From positions 2,666,001 to 2,730,000 of the forward strand of contig OY759511.1 in assembly GCA_963662395.1 (NCBI GenBank): a stretch of 64,000 nucleotides of DNA, given 5' to 3'. The DNA is from JAPOXR01 sp963662395 (GTDB lineage: Bacteria > Pseudomonadota > Alphaproteobacteria > Rhodobacterales > Rhodobacteraceae). Position 1 is the stretch's first letter; the number at the start of each line of letters is the position of its first letter. The translations under genes and the position numbers were made by a program. Below the pieces are notes generated by a model. It had not been told where the DNA came from. It did no database searches and saw nothing but the letters and a program-made list of their open reading frames with translations. Of this stretch, positions 17,801 to 26,783 are shown piece after piece.

Positions 17801-18931
17801 TCAGAGCCCTCCGGTGATGCGCTTGCGCACGCTTTCGTTGAGGAAGACTGCCGTCAACAGAACCACTCCGACGAAGACCCGGTAGTAGCTTCCGTCAATC
17901 GCCGGGATGAAAAAGACTGCATTGGCCACGAGACCAAATGTGACAGCACCAAAGATCACACCGATGATCGAACCGAAACCACCTGTCATCAGGGTTCCGC
18001 CCACGACCGCGATGGCAATCGCTTCGAGTTCCTTGAGGTTGCCCTTGGCTGCGTCGGCAGTGTTGGTGTCAAAGACTTGGCAGGCGGCGAACAGCGTGGC
18101 GCATAATGCCGTGGTCATGAACAGTGAAATCCGCACACGATTTACCGGCACACCATTTGCGCGTGCACTCTCGCGATTGTCGCCCGTGGCGTAAATCCAG
18201 TTGCCGACCTGACTGCGCGACAGGACATAATAGGCGACAGCCGCGACGACGATCCACCAGAACACGCGGGCGTCAAATCCGGACACCCATTGATCGCCGG
18301 CACGGTTCACATTGCCTCCCAACGCATGCCAGGCATCGAAGAAGAAGCCGAAGACCTCGCCTCCCATGAGGTCGGCAAACCAGGAGGTTTCCTTGAAGTC
18401 GGGCAGACCTGAAATCTGCGTTGACTGGTTGATGACGCGGAAGCAGACCTCGGTCAGGCCACGCAGGAAAAACAGGAACGAGAGAGTGACAATGAAGCTG
18501 GATAGCTGCGACCGCACCACGATGGTACCAATCAGCCAACCCAGAAACAGCGTCATGCAGAGCGTCAGGACAAATGCGAGGAATGGCGTCGCCTCACCAA
18601 GTCCGAAGGGCAACCCGTGTTTCATCATCATCGCCATGGACATTCCGGCGAAACCGATCATCGAGCCTATGGAGAGATCGAAATCTCCTGCGATCATCAG
18701 CAAACAGGCGGCAGTGGCAATAATTCCGAACTGCGCGATGATCGATATGTTGTTCTTGAGGCCAAGTGCGTTGAACGCATTGCCGTTCGAGGCAAAGGCG
18801 ATGCCGACGATCACCGCAACCATGACCAGAAACGAGCCGATTTCGGGCCGCCGCCTGAGTTGGGCAAAGACCCCGCCCTTCTGAAGGCGGTCAGCTTCCC
18901 GGCGGCCAGCGGCAGTATCCGTGGTGGACAT
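17801..18931 (-). CDS. Sugar ABC transporter permease (FrcC/RbsC-like)
   Basis: Inner-membrane permease of the CUT2 importer. The 376 residues contain about ten hydrophobic segments. The BPD_transp_2 signature runs through LLMIAGDFDLSIGSMIGFAG (about residues 65-84), and the cytoplasmic coupling region is around GNWIYATGDNRESARANGVP. The open frame extends 82 codons further upstream, but the start is placed at MSTTDTAAGRR because GGAGGAAGC lies directly before it and the extension would overlap the binding-protein gene. It is followed at once by the ATPase gene. Confidence 0.9.
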   Translation of the reverse strand: MSTTDTAAGRREADRLQKGGVFAQLRRRPEIGSFLVMVAVIVGIAFASNGNAFNALGLKNNISIIAQFGIIATAACLLMIAGDFDLSIGSMIGFAGMSMAMMMKHGLPFGLGEATPFLAFVLTLCMTLFLGWLIGTIVVRSQLSSFIVTLSFLFFLRGLTEVCFRVINQSTQISGLPDFKETSWFADLMGGEVFGFFFDAWHALGGNVNRAGDQWVSGFDARVFWWIVVAAVAYYVLSRSQVGNWIYATGDNRESARANGVPVNRVRISLFMTTALCATLFAACQVFDTNTADAAKGNLKELEAIAIAVVGGTLMTGGFGSIIGVIFGAVTFGLVANAVFFIPAIDGSYYRVFVGVVLLTAVFLNESVRKRITGGL

Positions 18932-18995
18932 TGCTTCCTCCGTGTTTTTTTCGCGGAAAGGGCAGGCCAGTGGCCCGCCCCTTTCAACAATCATG

Positions 18996-19913
18996 TCAGC
19001 GGTTGACGCCTGCCTGTTCGCCAACACCCGCGGCATTCGAGGCATCAACGAAGCCCGGTCCCGAGGGGATGTTGGTGCCTGGCAGGAGGCCGGCATAGCT
19101 GTTGTACAGGTGCAGAACGATGATCGGCATATACCCTTGCAGATATTGTTGCTGGTCAATCGTGTAGGCAACGACACCTTCCTGGATCAGCTTGATGACC
19201 TCCGGGCTCAGATCGAAGCAGGCCAGGTGGATTCCATCGGCTCCGACTTCGGCGATCGCATTGGAAGCAGCGGCGCAGACATGCGGGCCAACAGCCAGCA
19301 CGCCGTCGATCGAGGGATCGGCAGTCAAGGCCGCGGCAGTCCGGGTTTCGATCTGCGCAACGTCATTTGACACATCAATCTGGTTCAGTTCTGCCCCCAT
19401 TGCATCGAAATAGCCGGTGCAACGATCAACCAGGGCCGTATTGAACGCTTCCTGGTTCAGGCAGATCCCCTTGGTGACGCCTTCGGCAGCTGCACGCTTG
19501 CCAGCGGCAAAGCCGGCATCGCGCTCGGGCTGGCCGACATGCATCAGGGCGCCGAGAGAGGCCGAGGCTTCCAGCCCCGAATTCATGGTGATGACAGGAA
19601 TGCCGGAGTTCACGGCATCCGAAATTGCTCCGCCGAGTGCATCTGCATCGGGAAGCGATACGACCAGGCCGTCAGGCTGGGTCGCTGCCGCGGCTTCGAT
19701 CAACTGCGCCATGTCCGACATGTCGCCAGACGGGGCATAATTGTATTCGAATGCAGCGCCGACATCCTCGGCTGCGTCACGTCCGCCTTTCTCGACGACC
19801 GGCCAGAACGGATCGGTTCCCTGTGTATGGGTGACCATCACGTACCGTTCCTGCGCGCTGGCAGCTCCGGCGAGGAGCGTTGCTGCGACAACAGCGGTTA
19901 CAATTGATTTCAT
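18996..19913 (-). CDS. Sugar ABC transporter substrate-binding protein (FrcB-like)
   Basis: Periplasmic sugar-binding protein with a PBP1 (peripla_BP_4) fold. It has 305 residues with a signal peptide ending near GAASAQERY. Typical blocks are MVTHTQGTDPFWPVVEKGGR, DGLVVSLPDADALGGAISDA, PVITMNSGLEAS and DGVLAVGPHVCAAASNAI. The C-terminal YTIDQQQYLQGYMPI is the usual ligand-closing region. It is first in the operon, with the permease 64 bp downstream and a perfect inverted repeat about 63 bp upstream. Confidence 0.9.
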   Translation of the reverse strand: MKSIVTAVVAATLLAGAASAQERYVMVTHTQGTDPFWPVVEKGGRDAAEDVGAAFEYNYAPSGDMSDMAQLIEAAAATQPDGLVVSLPDADALGGAISDAVNSGIPVITMNSGLEASASLGALMHVGQPERDAGFAAGKRAAAEGVTKGICLNQEAFNTALVDRCTGYFDAMGAELNQIDVSNDVAQIETRTAAALTADPSIDGVLAVGPHVCAAASNAIAEVGADGIHLACFDLSPEVIKLIQEGVVAYTIDQQQYLQGYMPIIVLHLYNSYAGLLPGTNIPSGPGFVDASNAAGVGEQAGVNR

Positions 19914-19975
19914 TTGGAGTTCTCCTTAGCGATTGTTGGTGGCTTCTCGACAGGACTCACGAAGCGGTCTCTACG

Positions 19976-19997
19976 GATTTTTCAATTGCGAAAAATC
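19976..19997. promoter_or_regulatory. Inverted repeat upstream of the sugar importer operon
   Basis: Perfect 8-base arms, GATTTTTC and GAAAAATC, are separated by AATTGC. The site is AT-rich in a GC-rich region and lies 63 bp before the binding-protein start on the minus strand. It is a candidate operator for a sugar-responsive repressor; a weak hairpin is the alternative. Confidence 0.45.
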
Positions 19998-20180
19998 ATA
20001 CCGTTTGGCGAGTGCCTCCCGTCAAAGTGGCGATCAGCATATTCATGCATGCACCAATGCGCAATCCGAATGTTCTGATCCAACTTCGCCTGACGGCAGC
20101 GGCCAGGCTACCCGGGAGGAGGAATTCGATTTCCGCTCGCTCGCCGAGGTGACCAACACTGCCTCCGACAGGCCGAGGCG

Positions 20181-20577
20181 ATGCTGATGGAAAAGTTGCG
20201 GGCCGACAATCCCGGCGATGTCGGGGATCCTTTCGATGTGGCGCCGAATGGCCCGGTTGACCGGGTGTTTGTTCTCTATCCGGGTCCCTGGCCAAGGAAG
20301 CGGCACCACCGGCGCCGGTTTGTCACGCCTGAATGCCTTGGGCCACTGGCGAGGAATTTGTGCGCCCGGGGCCGAGTTCCGGCTGGTGACGGATATCCCG
20401 GACCATGCACGACAGGAGGTGGTTGAATTCGGCCGGATGGAGGAATTCGGATGGGTGGCCGGACGCCGTTCCGGCTGGACAACCCCCTGGGAAGGCTGGC
20501 AGCCCACGAGATGTGAAAGCAAGGCGGTCACGGCCAGGGCCTGCCCACCAATCCACCTGACATTCGTCAGATCTTGA
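20181..20577 (+). pseudogene. trmB: Frameshifted remnant of trmB, tRNA (guanine-46-N7)-methyltransferase
   Basis: The first frame reads VDRVFVLYPGPWPRKRHHRR and ECLGPLARNL, the TrmB signature (usually LYPDPWPKKRHHKRR). After a one-base slip near 20368-20372 the next frame continues as GAEFRLVTDIPDHARQ, then WQPTRCESKAVTARACPPIH and LTFVRS before a stop, which is the TrmB C-terminus in the right order. The Asp in the usual PDPWP is Gly here. The N-terminal SAM-binding half is absent or unrecognisable. It is a clear gene remnant in a stretch that otherwise seems empty. Confidence 0.75.
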
Positions 20578-20629
20578 TCCTGCCGGTTGCCGTTATCCGG
20601 TCGGATGACAGCTGATGCACCGGATCGGT

Positions 20630-21961
20630 TCAGGAAAGTTCCGCCCCCAGGTTCGTCATTGTGGCAGCGAATTCGGGGAAGCTGGTGGCAATTGTGGCGG
20701 TGTCATCGACGGTGACCGCTTTTCTGGCGGCAAGGCCCAGGCACAGGAAACTCATCGCGATCCGGTGATCATGACGGGCCTGGCATTCTGCGCCGCCTTC
20801 CACTCCACCCGGCCCGCGGCCGGTAACCGTCAGAGAATCTTCGGTTTCCTCGACCTGGACCCCGCAAGCCTCCAGGCCGCTGGCGATGGTAGCAAGGCGG
20901 TCACACTCCTTGAAGCGCAACTCGCGGATTCCACGCATGACGGTCCTTCCCTCGGCAAATGCGGATGCCACGGCCAGGATCGGATATTCGTCGATCATTG
21001 TTGGCGCCCGTTCCGGAGGGACCTCGACACCCCGCAGGCAGGAAAATCCTGCCGTCAGATCGGCAACCGGTTCGCCGCATTCAATGCGCCGGTTTGTGAA
21101 TTCCAGACTCGCTCCCATCTCCCGCAATGTGACATAAAGGCCGGTCCGTGTCGGATTGACGCAGATTCCGTTCAGCCTGATCCTGGAGCCTTCGGTCACG
21201 AGCGCCGCCACTACCGGGAAGGCGGTCGATGACGGATCGCCGGGAACGATCACGGATTGCGGTTGCAAATCGGCGTAGCCGGGAACCGAAATCCTTCGTC
21301 TGTCCTCGAGGTATTCGACCGTGATGTCTGCTCCGAACGAGCGGAGCATGTTTTCGGTGTGATCGCGGGTGCTCGCGCGCTCGGTCAGCACCGTCGTTCC
21401 GGGCGTGTTGAGTCCGCCGAACATCAGGGCCGACTTGACCTGTGCAGATGGAATTTCCAGCTCGAAATCGATCGGAACCGGGTCTTCGGCACCGATGATC
21501 GTGGCAGGAAGATACCGGTTGTCACGGGCAATGAAGCGGGCGCCAAACCTGCAGACAGGCTCAAGGACCCGTCCCATCGGTCTCGATCTGAGAGAGTGAT
21601 CGCCGGTGAAGACGGCAGTGACCGGTGATGTCGCCATCGCTCCCATCAGCAGCCTGACTCCGGTTCCGGAATTTCCACAGTCGATGACATCACCGGGTTC
21701 CGAGAAACCGCCGGTGCCGAAACCGTGGATGTCCCATCCGTCATCCGATTTTTCGATATCCGCGCCGAACAACCGTGCTGCCCGGACGGTCGCCATGACA
21801 TCTTCGCTCTCTAGCAGGCCGGCAACAGAAGTTCTGCCAACCGCGAGCGAACCGAGAATGATCGCCCGGTGTGAAATCGACTTGTCACCGGGAATGGAGT
21901 GTTCCCCGGAAAGGGCATTTCCCGGACGTGCAGTCAATGGCGCTGGTGGGGAGGGGGTCAT
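20630..21961 (-). CDS. aroA: 3-phosphoshikimate 1-carboxyvinyltransferase (EPSP synthase), class II-like
   Basis: Sixth step of the shikimate pathway, joining phosphoenolpyruvate to shikimate 3-phosphate. It has 443 residues. Visible motifs are GDKSISHRA (about residues 24-32), DCGNSGTGVRLLMG (about 95), PSAQVKSALM, TRDHTENML, VNPTRTG and the late MRGIRELRFKECDRL. The set RDHTE, GDKS, SAQxK and NxTR is that described for class II, glyphosate-insensitive enzymes, unlike the class I E. coli type. No pathway neighbour is present. Confidence 0.95.
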   Translation of the reverse strand: MTPSPPAPLTARPGNALSGEHSIPGDKSISHRAIILGSLAVGRTSVAGLLESEDVMATVRAARLFGADIEKSDDGWDIHGFGTGGFSEPGDVIDCGNSGTGVRLLMGAMATSPVTAVFTGDHSLRSRPMGRVLEPVCRFGARFIARDNRYLPATIIGAEDPVPIDFELEIPSAQVKSALMFGGLNTPGTTVLTERASTRDHTENMLRSFGADITVEYLEDRRRISVPGYADLQPQSVIVPGDPSSTAFPVVAALVTEGSRIRLNGICVNPTRTGLYVTLREMGASLEFTNRRIECGEPVADLTAGFSCLRGVEVPPERAPTMIDEYPILAVASAFAEGRTVMRGIRELRFKECDRLATIASGLEACGVQVEETEDSLTVTGRGPGGVEGGAECQARHDHRIAMSFLCLGLAARKAVTVDDTATIATSFPEFAATMTNLGAELS

Positions 21962-22285
21962 GTCATCGGCTCACCTGTTGAAACCCGATCACCAATACAC
22001 AACCGGTCGTGAGAATTGAACAGCATTTCCAGCTGTCCGGATATGCCTGGAATTCCGGTCCTGCACCAAAATCCCGAATAGGGAGAGGGGACTTCTTCCC
22101 GTTGGCATGGTCCGCCATGCGGCCCCGCCACCGGAATTGTCATGCAAACTGTCCAGTGTCGCATTCCGAGACGGGGAAGGAGCCACCGATCTGCATCATC
22201 GTGATCTGCAGGGAAGCATGGCTGGGATTCACATGGAGCTCAATCATGCCCGGCAGGCCTCCCGCCGCAACTGTCGCCACAAGAA
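21962..22285. other. Spacer between aroA and an IS256-type element
   Basis: About 320 bp upstream of aroA in which I see no gene, repeat or obvious promoter. It ends at the target duplication of the insertion element. Confidence 0.4.
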
Positions 22286-22294
22286 CCCTCTCCA
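22286..22294. repeat. Left 9-bp target duplication (CCCTCTCCA)
   Basis: The nonamer CCCTCTCCA directly abuts the left inverted repeat of the IS256-type element and recurs unchanged at 23683-23691. Duplications of 8-9 bp are normal for this family. Confidence 0.9.
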
Positions 22295-23682
22295 GAGCTA
22301 TTGTCAAAAGTGGTGTTCGGGGTGTCGGTCAAGCGGCGATCCTTGCTGGCTGATTGTCTGATCCTGCTTCCTCGATTTCCTCGATACCATTCCTGAACTT
22401 CACGCCGGTGATGACCTTCCCCGGCTCCCCGAAGCCGTGCAGCCGCCTCCACCTGCCCCGGGCGCACATACCCGGCCCGAAGATCACGTGCAGCATGCCG
22501 CCGCCGCTCGGACATCCCACCGGCCGGCTGGTCCGGTGGCGGATGGCAGCGAAGGTGGAGCAGGTCGGGTCGGTGGTCCGGATGCTGCGCCGGTGTGCGG
22601 CCGGGAAATCGTGGAAGGTCATCAATTCATCCCGGCCGCATCGAGGCATCCGGTCGCCTTCGGATACCTGTCCGCATGCGTATCGATGAAGAGATCGAAT
22701 GCTCTCTCGGCATGCTCCTTCGCATCGGCCTCCGGATGTCGTGAAGCGCCTCCCTGGCTTGTCGAGCTGCACCGATTTCGGCAGGGCACCCTGCACATCT
22801 GCACTCTTGCGGACCCGGCAGCGCTGCCGGCGTGTCCCGGGCCGGATCTCCTCCCGTGCCGCCCGGAACCCGTGGCGCCGTCTCCTGTGGCCGGTTCAGG
22901 CGCATTCATTCCCCGGGCCTTCAGCCCCGGGAGGACCTCCCGCCGGCTCCGCGCCTGCTCACGAACACCATCCTCTACCGCCGGCAGGTGCTTCTCGCCC
23001 CTGTCACCGGCGCCGAGACCTGCAGGCAGCACAGCTTCGCATGTTCGGCCCCGGGCCGCCATGGATGCCATCCACCCACGCATGGACCCGGCGATCCCTG
23101 CCGGCGGGCCCCGGCGCCATTCCTCGTGTTCCTGCCGCCACGCGGCCTCGAGGCGGAGGGCGGTGCCTGCAGGCAATCCTTTCGCTTCCGGGAAGGCCCG
23201 CCTCGAGAGCCGGGCCCGTCCCGCCGGTGGAGACGCCCTCGAGCCAGAGCCGGGGCACGGCCGCATCGAGGGAGCGGCTCTTGCGCAGCCGGGGGGCACC
23301 CTGCCCGGGCGGAAGGCCGCCGGCTCTCCGGTCCTGGAGCGGATCTTCGGCATGCGGTTGGGCCGGCCCGATCCCGGTCCGGATCGCCCGCTCGGGCAGG
23401 TATCCGCCCTGCACGACACCGGCCCGGCCATCCTCGAGACGGCGGTCCTCGAGCCCGGCAAGAACATCCTGCAATTCGGCCTCCACGGCCAGGTGAAGGA
23501 TCTGCCGGGCACCGGCGCCGACCAACTCCGCCGGCGGATCACGGGGCCTTGCGCGGCCTTCGGGTTCGCATACACTGGTTGTCATGGCGGTGTACTCCCC
23601 GGTTGGGGTTTGTCATGAATTCGATCAACCGGACATGCCGCCTGCTTTCAAATCCCCCGAACACCACTTTTGACAATAGCTC
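22295..23682 (-). mobile_element. IS256-family insertion sequence, degenerate
   Basis: A 1388-bp element bounded by perfect 28-bp inverted repeats (22295-22322 and 23655-23682, starting GAGCTATTGTCAAAAG) and by a 9-bp direct duplication outside them. Its single gene is a Mutator/IS256-type transposase broken by several frameshifts. Intact ends with a ruined gene suggest either recent arrival of an already defective copy moved in trans, or faster decay of the gene than of the ends. Confidence 0.9.
22329..23585 (-). pseudogene. IS256-family transposase, multiple frameshifts
   Basis: Family sequence can be followed by hopping between two or three frames: EGRARPRDPPAELVGAGARQ and GYLPERAIRTGIGP, then MPKIRSRTGEPAAFRPGRVP, then KSRSLDAAVPRLWLEGVSTG, then GEKHLPAVEDGVRE and LKARGMNAPEPATGDG, then AERAFDLFIDTHADRYPKAT, then ELMTFHDFPAAHRRSIRTTD and GVKFRNGIEEIEEA near the end. 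At least four frame changes are needed, and the usual TTNPIES is TTDPTCS. No active transposase can be made. Confidence 0.85.
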
Positions 23683-23691
23683 CCCTCTCCA
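23683..23691. repeat. Right 9-bp target duplication (CCCTCTCCA)
   Basis: Exact copy of 22286-22294 immediately outside the right inverted repeat, which fixes the right boundary of the IS256-type element. Confidence 0.9.
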
Positions 23692-23788
23692 CCGACGTAT
23701 TGTTGAAACGAGTGGCAACGCTTGCCGGGCCGGGCACAACCCGGGGAATCAGCCGTGAGTGAGCGGATGGTCCGCGATGCCGATCCGG

Positions 23789-24820
23789 CTACGATGCCTG
23801 GGAATTGTTACCCATTGCCGCCATCATCCTGCCGTCCAGCTGGCCTGCGAAATGGCAAGCGGCACGGTGTCCGGCTCCAAGACCCTTGAATGGAGGCGGA
23901 ACTTCCGCGCAAATCGACTCGGCGAAGGGGCAGCGCGTGTGAAAGCGACAGCCAACCGGCGGATTGATGGGAGAAGGCACATCTCCGGAAAGAACAAGAC
24001 GCTTGCGGGACCGGCTGGCGGCCGGGTCCGGGATCGGGTGGGCGGCGAGCAATGCCATGGTGTACGGATGCCCGGGGGAATTGAAGATCTGATCTGCAGA
24101 CCCCTCTTCGGCAACCTGCCCGAGATACACGATCATGACCCTGTCTGCGAGCGACCGGACAACGGCAAGATCATGCGAAATGAACAGATAGGATATTCCC
24201 GAGTCCTGCTGCAATTGCCGCATCAGGCTCAGGATCTGGCCCTGGATCGAGATGTCAAGCGCGGATACCGGCTCATCGGCGACAATGACCGATGGATGCA
24301 TCGAGATGGACCGGGCAATGGAGAGACGCTGGCGTTCCCCTCCGCTGAGTTCATGCCGTGACCTGTTCAGATATGCGGTTCCAGGTGCCAGCCCGACCCG
24401 GTCAAACAGGCGGAGCACCTCGTCCAAAAGTTCCGGTTTTGAAACGATCCCGTTCAGCATCAATGGTTGCGCGATCATCTGGAACGCCGACTTGCGCGGG
24501 TTCATCGAATCGAACGGATCCTGAAAGATCATCTGTACCTGGCGGCGGAAGACAGCACGATCCTCGGTTGGAAGCCTGTCTATTTCCTTCCCCCTGAACC
24601 TGATCTTCCCCGACGTGAATTCGACGAGTCCAACGATCGCACGGCCCAGGGTCGTCTTTCCGCAACCGCTTTCCCCGACCACCGCCAGAACTTCGCCACT
24701 GTTCAGGGTCAGGCTGGCGCCGTCCACTGCCTTGACGACGCGGCGGTCCCGCAGGATCCAGCCGTCCCCAACGGGAAAATGCACCTTCAGGTCGACCACT
24801 TCCAGCAGAGGTGCCGTCAT
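23789..24820 (-). CDS. Dipeptide/oligopeptide-type ABC transporter ATP-binding protein (DppF/OppF-like)
   Basis: Second ATPase of the peptide-type importer encoded in this operon. It has 343 residues with Walker A GESGCGKTTLGRAI (about residues 51-64), Q-loop FQDPFDSMNPRKS, signature LSGGERQRLSIARSI, Walker B VIVADEPVSALD and H-loop LFISHDLAVV. The C-terminal oligo_HPY region (GCRFHTRCPFAESICAEVPP) carries the Cys residues that ligate an iron-sulfur cluster in some DppD/DppF proteins. It begins 6 bp after the DppD-like stop and is last in the operon. Confidence 0.92.
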   Translation of the reverse strand: MTAPLLEVVDLKVHFPVGDGWILRDRRVVKAVDGASLTLNSGEVLAVVGESGCGKTTLGRAIVGLVEFTSGKIRFRGKEIDRLPTEDRAVFRRQVQMIFQDPFDSMNPRKSAFQMIAQPLMLNGIVSKPELLDEVLRLFDRVGLAPGTAYLNRSRHELSGGERQRLSIARSISMHPSVIVADEPVSALDISIQGQILSLMRQLQQDSGISYLFISHDLAVVRSLADRVMIVYLGQVAEEGSADQIFNSPGHPYTMALLAAHPIPDPAASRSRKRLVLSGDVPSPINPPVGCRFHTRCPFAESICAEVPPPFKGLGAGHRAACHFAGQLDGRMMAAMGNNSQAS

Positions 24821-24826
24821 GCCGCC

Positions 24827-25858
24827 TCAACAATGCAGCAGGCACCGCACCTGTCCGGCGTTCTCCAGATCCACGACGGGTGGAGAAACAACCGAACAGT
24901 CGGACATGACTTTTGTGCAGCGCGGGTGGAAACGGCATCCAGGCGGGATATTCACCCGACTGGGCGGCCTGCCGTCAATTGTCTTGAAATCATCGACGCG
25001 TCGGTCGAACATCAGCGCACAGTCCAGCAGCGCCTCCGAGTATGGGTGCTGCGGAGAGGAAAAAAGATCAAATATGCCGGCTTCTTCAACAATCTGACCT
25101 GCATACATCACATATACGCGTTCGCAGTACTCGGCCACCAGGCCCAGATTGTGTGTAATGAGCAAGAGTGCCGTGCCCAGATCCCTGCACAAACTGCACA
25201 GGAGATGCATGATCTGTGCCTGAACCGTTACGTCCAGCGCCGTGGTTGGTTCATCGGCAATCAGCAGGCTTGGCCGACAGGCAATCGCAATCGCAATCAG
25301 GATACGTTGTTTCATGCCACCGCTCAATTGATGCGGAAAATAGTCGGCAATGGTCTCTGGATTAGGCAACTGAACCTGGCGCAGCGTCTCGATTGCCAGA
25401 TCACGGGCTTCGGAGCGCCGGATCCCGTGGTGAATGCGCACGGCTTCCGCGATCTGCTCACCGACCCGAATCAATGGATTCAGAAATGTCGTCGGCTCCT
25501 GAAACACCATGCTCAATTTGCCACCGCGAATCCGGGAAATCTCGGAATCACCCAGTGCAAGAAGGTCTTGCCCGTCAAGCATGACCGTTCCACCAACGAT
25601 ACGCCCGGGCCTCGAAATCAGACGCATTATCGAGAAGGCGGCCGTGCTCTTGCCTGATCCGGATTCGCCGACCAGGGCAACCGCCTCCCCGCGTCTGATC
25701 TTGAGCGATACGTTGTCCACGGCACGCACCACACCCTCCCTGGTGAAGTAGTGCGTGCTCAGCCCGTCTACACGGATCAGTTCATCCACGTCGATCGGAC
25801 CTCGGCAGGCCGCCGGCAGACGGATGCGGATTCGATTGATCCAGTCTCGAATCCACAA
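24827..25858 (-). CDS. Dipeptide/oligopeptide-type ABC transporter ATP-binding protein (DppD/OppD-like)
   Basis: First ATPase of the importer. Motifs: Walker A GESGSGKSTAAFSI, Q-loop MVFQEPTTFLNP, signature LSGGMKQRILIAIAI, Walker B LLIADEPTTALDVT, H-loop LLITHN, and a C-terminal GCRFHPRCTKVMSDC cysteine region. The longest frame gives 343 residues, but the first 23 look like non-coding sequence. A GTG at 25789 (DELIRVDGLSTHYF) would give 320 residues and is the likelier start. It lies between the ComA-like and DppF-like genes. Confidence 0.9.
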   Translation of the reverse strand: MWIRDWINRIRIRLPAACRGPIDVDELIRVDGLSTHYFTREGVVRAVDNVSLKIRRGEAVALVGESGSGKSTAAFSIMRLISRPGRIVGGTVMLDGQDLLALGDSEISRIRGGKLSMVFQEPTTFLNPLIRVGEQIAEAVRIHHGIRRSEARDLAIETLRQVQLPNPETIADYFPHQLSGGMKQRILIAIAIACRPSLLIADEPTTALDVTVQAQIMHLLCSLCRDLGTALLLITHNLGLVAEYCERVYVMYAGQIVEEAGIFDLFSSPQHPYSEALLDCALMFDRRVDDFKTIDGRPPSRVNIPPGCRFHPRCTKVMSDCSVVSPPVVDLENAGQVRCLLHC

Positions 25859-25928
25859 CCGCAGCCGACAGGTGGCAACTCGTCATGTGCCTGTCCTGCA
25901 CTGGATGATCGGAGCGTCCGGGGACATC

Positions 25929-26783
25929 CTACTGATAGTCCATCCCGCCCGTTTTCGAGTTGATGTTGATCCCCATTCCACGCCGTAGCGCCTCCAGCGA
26001 GAACACCCACTCGAACATCAGGTTGGCAATGTTGACGTCCGGCCCGAATTCCTTGATCAGCCAGATTTCAGTGTCGCGAATCTGGTGCGTGAGGCCTCCC
26101 CAGACCGGAATGGCCCACAACTCGAATATCATGTCCTTCATTTCGACTTCGGCAAGAAGTGCATCGAACAGATCATGGCGAATTTCGCCGCCGGGCTCCC
26201 GTATTTCGGCAGTGTCGACGGTTACCTTCCAGGCCCCCATGTCCAACGACGCCTTGACGTCGTCGACAATGTCCTGGATCGAGTGTTGCGAACCACCTCC
26301 CGATTCCGGAATAACCGCCAACCCGGCATCGATGACGCTCTGTATGTGACTGTTCTTCTCCTCCCTGGTCCAGTCGCTGCGGCTGTCCGAGACTTCGACA
26401 TAGTCAAAGCCTGCCTCCTTGCAGTGTTCCAGGTATTCGCCGACCTTGTTCAGGCTGGCAGCGTACTCGAAATAGATCCCTCCCGGTTGCACTTTCACGT
26501 TCGCCTCATGGTAGATCGCGATCTTCTGCTTGAGCCGGTCAAGCGAATAGAGCCCGGCAAAACCCAGGACAATCTTGGCGACATCGACATACTCGCCAGT
26601 ATGATCCAGGTAATCCCTCAGCTGTCCAAACGGTATCCCCCAGTCGCAAATCTCGCTTATGCCGCAATCCCGCGGTTTCGCCTGCCCTTCGCTGGTGAGT
26701 GGCAGGCTGCTGAAAGCACGTAATTCTCCTGAATTTTCCATTTTCTCCCTCATTCCTTTCACTGGATTAATCTGGTCAGTCAT
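25929..26783 (-). CDS. Phosphosulfolactate synthase-like protein (ComA/Hsa32 family)
   Basis: TIM-barrel protein resembling ComA, which adds sulfite to phosphoenolpyruvate in coenzyme M synthesis, and plant Hsa32. The 284 residues carry family features: ICDWGIPFGQLRDYL near residue 45, YVDVAKIVLGFAGLY, KVQPGGIYFEYA, CKEAGFDYVEVSDSRSDWT, VIPESGGGS in the place of the usual SEVG, and a later KVTVDTAEIREPGGE. Bacterial members outside sulfonate metabolism have no assigned reaction, so the substrate is open. Its start overlaps the MmgE/PrpD stop by 4 bp (ATGA), implying coupled synthesis. It sits inside a peptide-type importer operon. Confidence 0.75.
   Translation of the reverse strand: MTDQINPVKGMREKMENSGELRAFSSLPLTSEGQAKPRDCGISEICDWGIPFGQLRDYLDHTGEYVDVAKIVLGFAGLYSLDRLKQKIAIYHEANVKVQPGGIYFEYAASLNKVGEYLEHCKEAGFDYVEVSDSRSDWTREEKNSHIQSVIDAGLAVIPESGGGSQHSIQDIVDDVKASLDMGAWKVTVDTAEIREPGGEIRHDLFDALLAEVEMKDMIFELWAIPVWGGLTHQIRDTEIWLIKEFGPDVNIANLMFEWVFSLEALRRGMGININSKTGGMDYQ

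Noticed and set aside
22437..23618. Plus-strand frame of 393 codons in the IS256-type element
   Set aside because: The minus strand contains the transposase remnant; the plus frame is Pro/Arg-rich without a domain.
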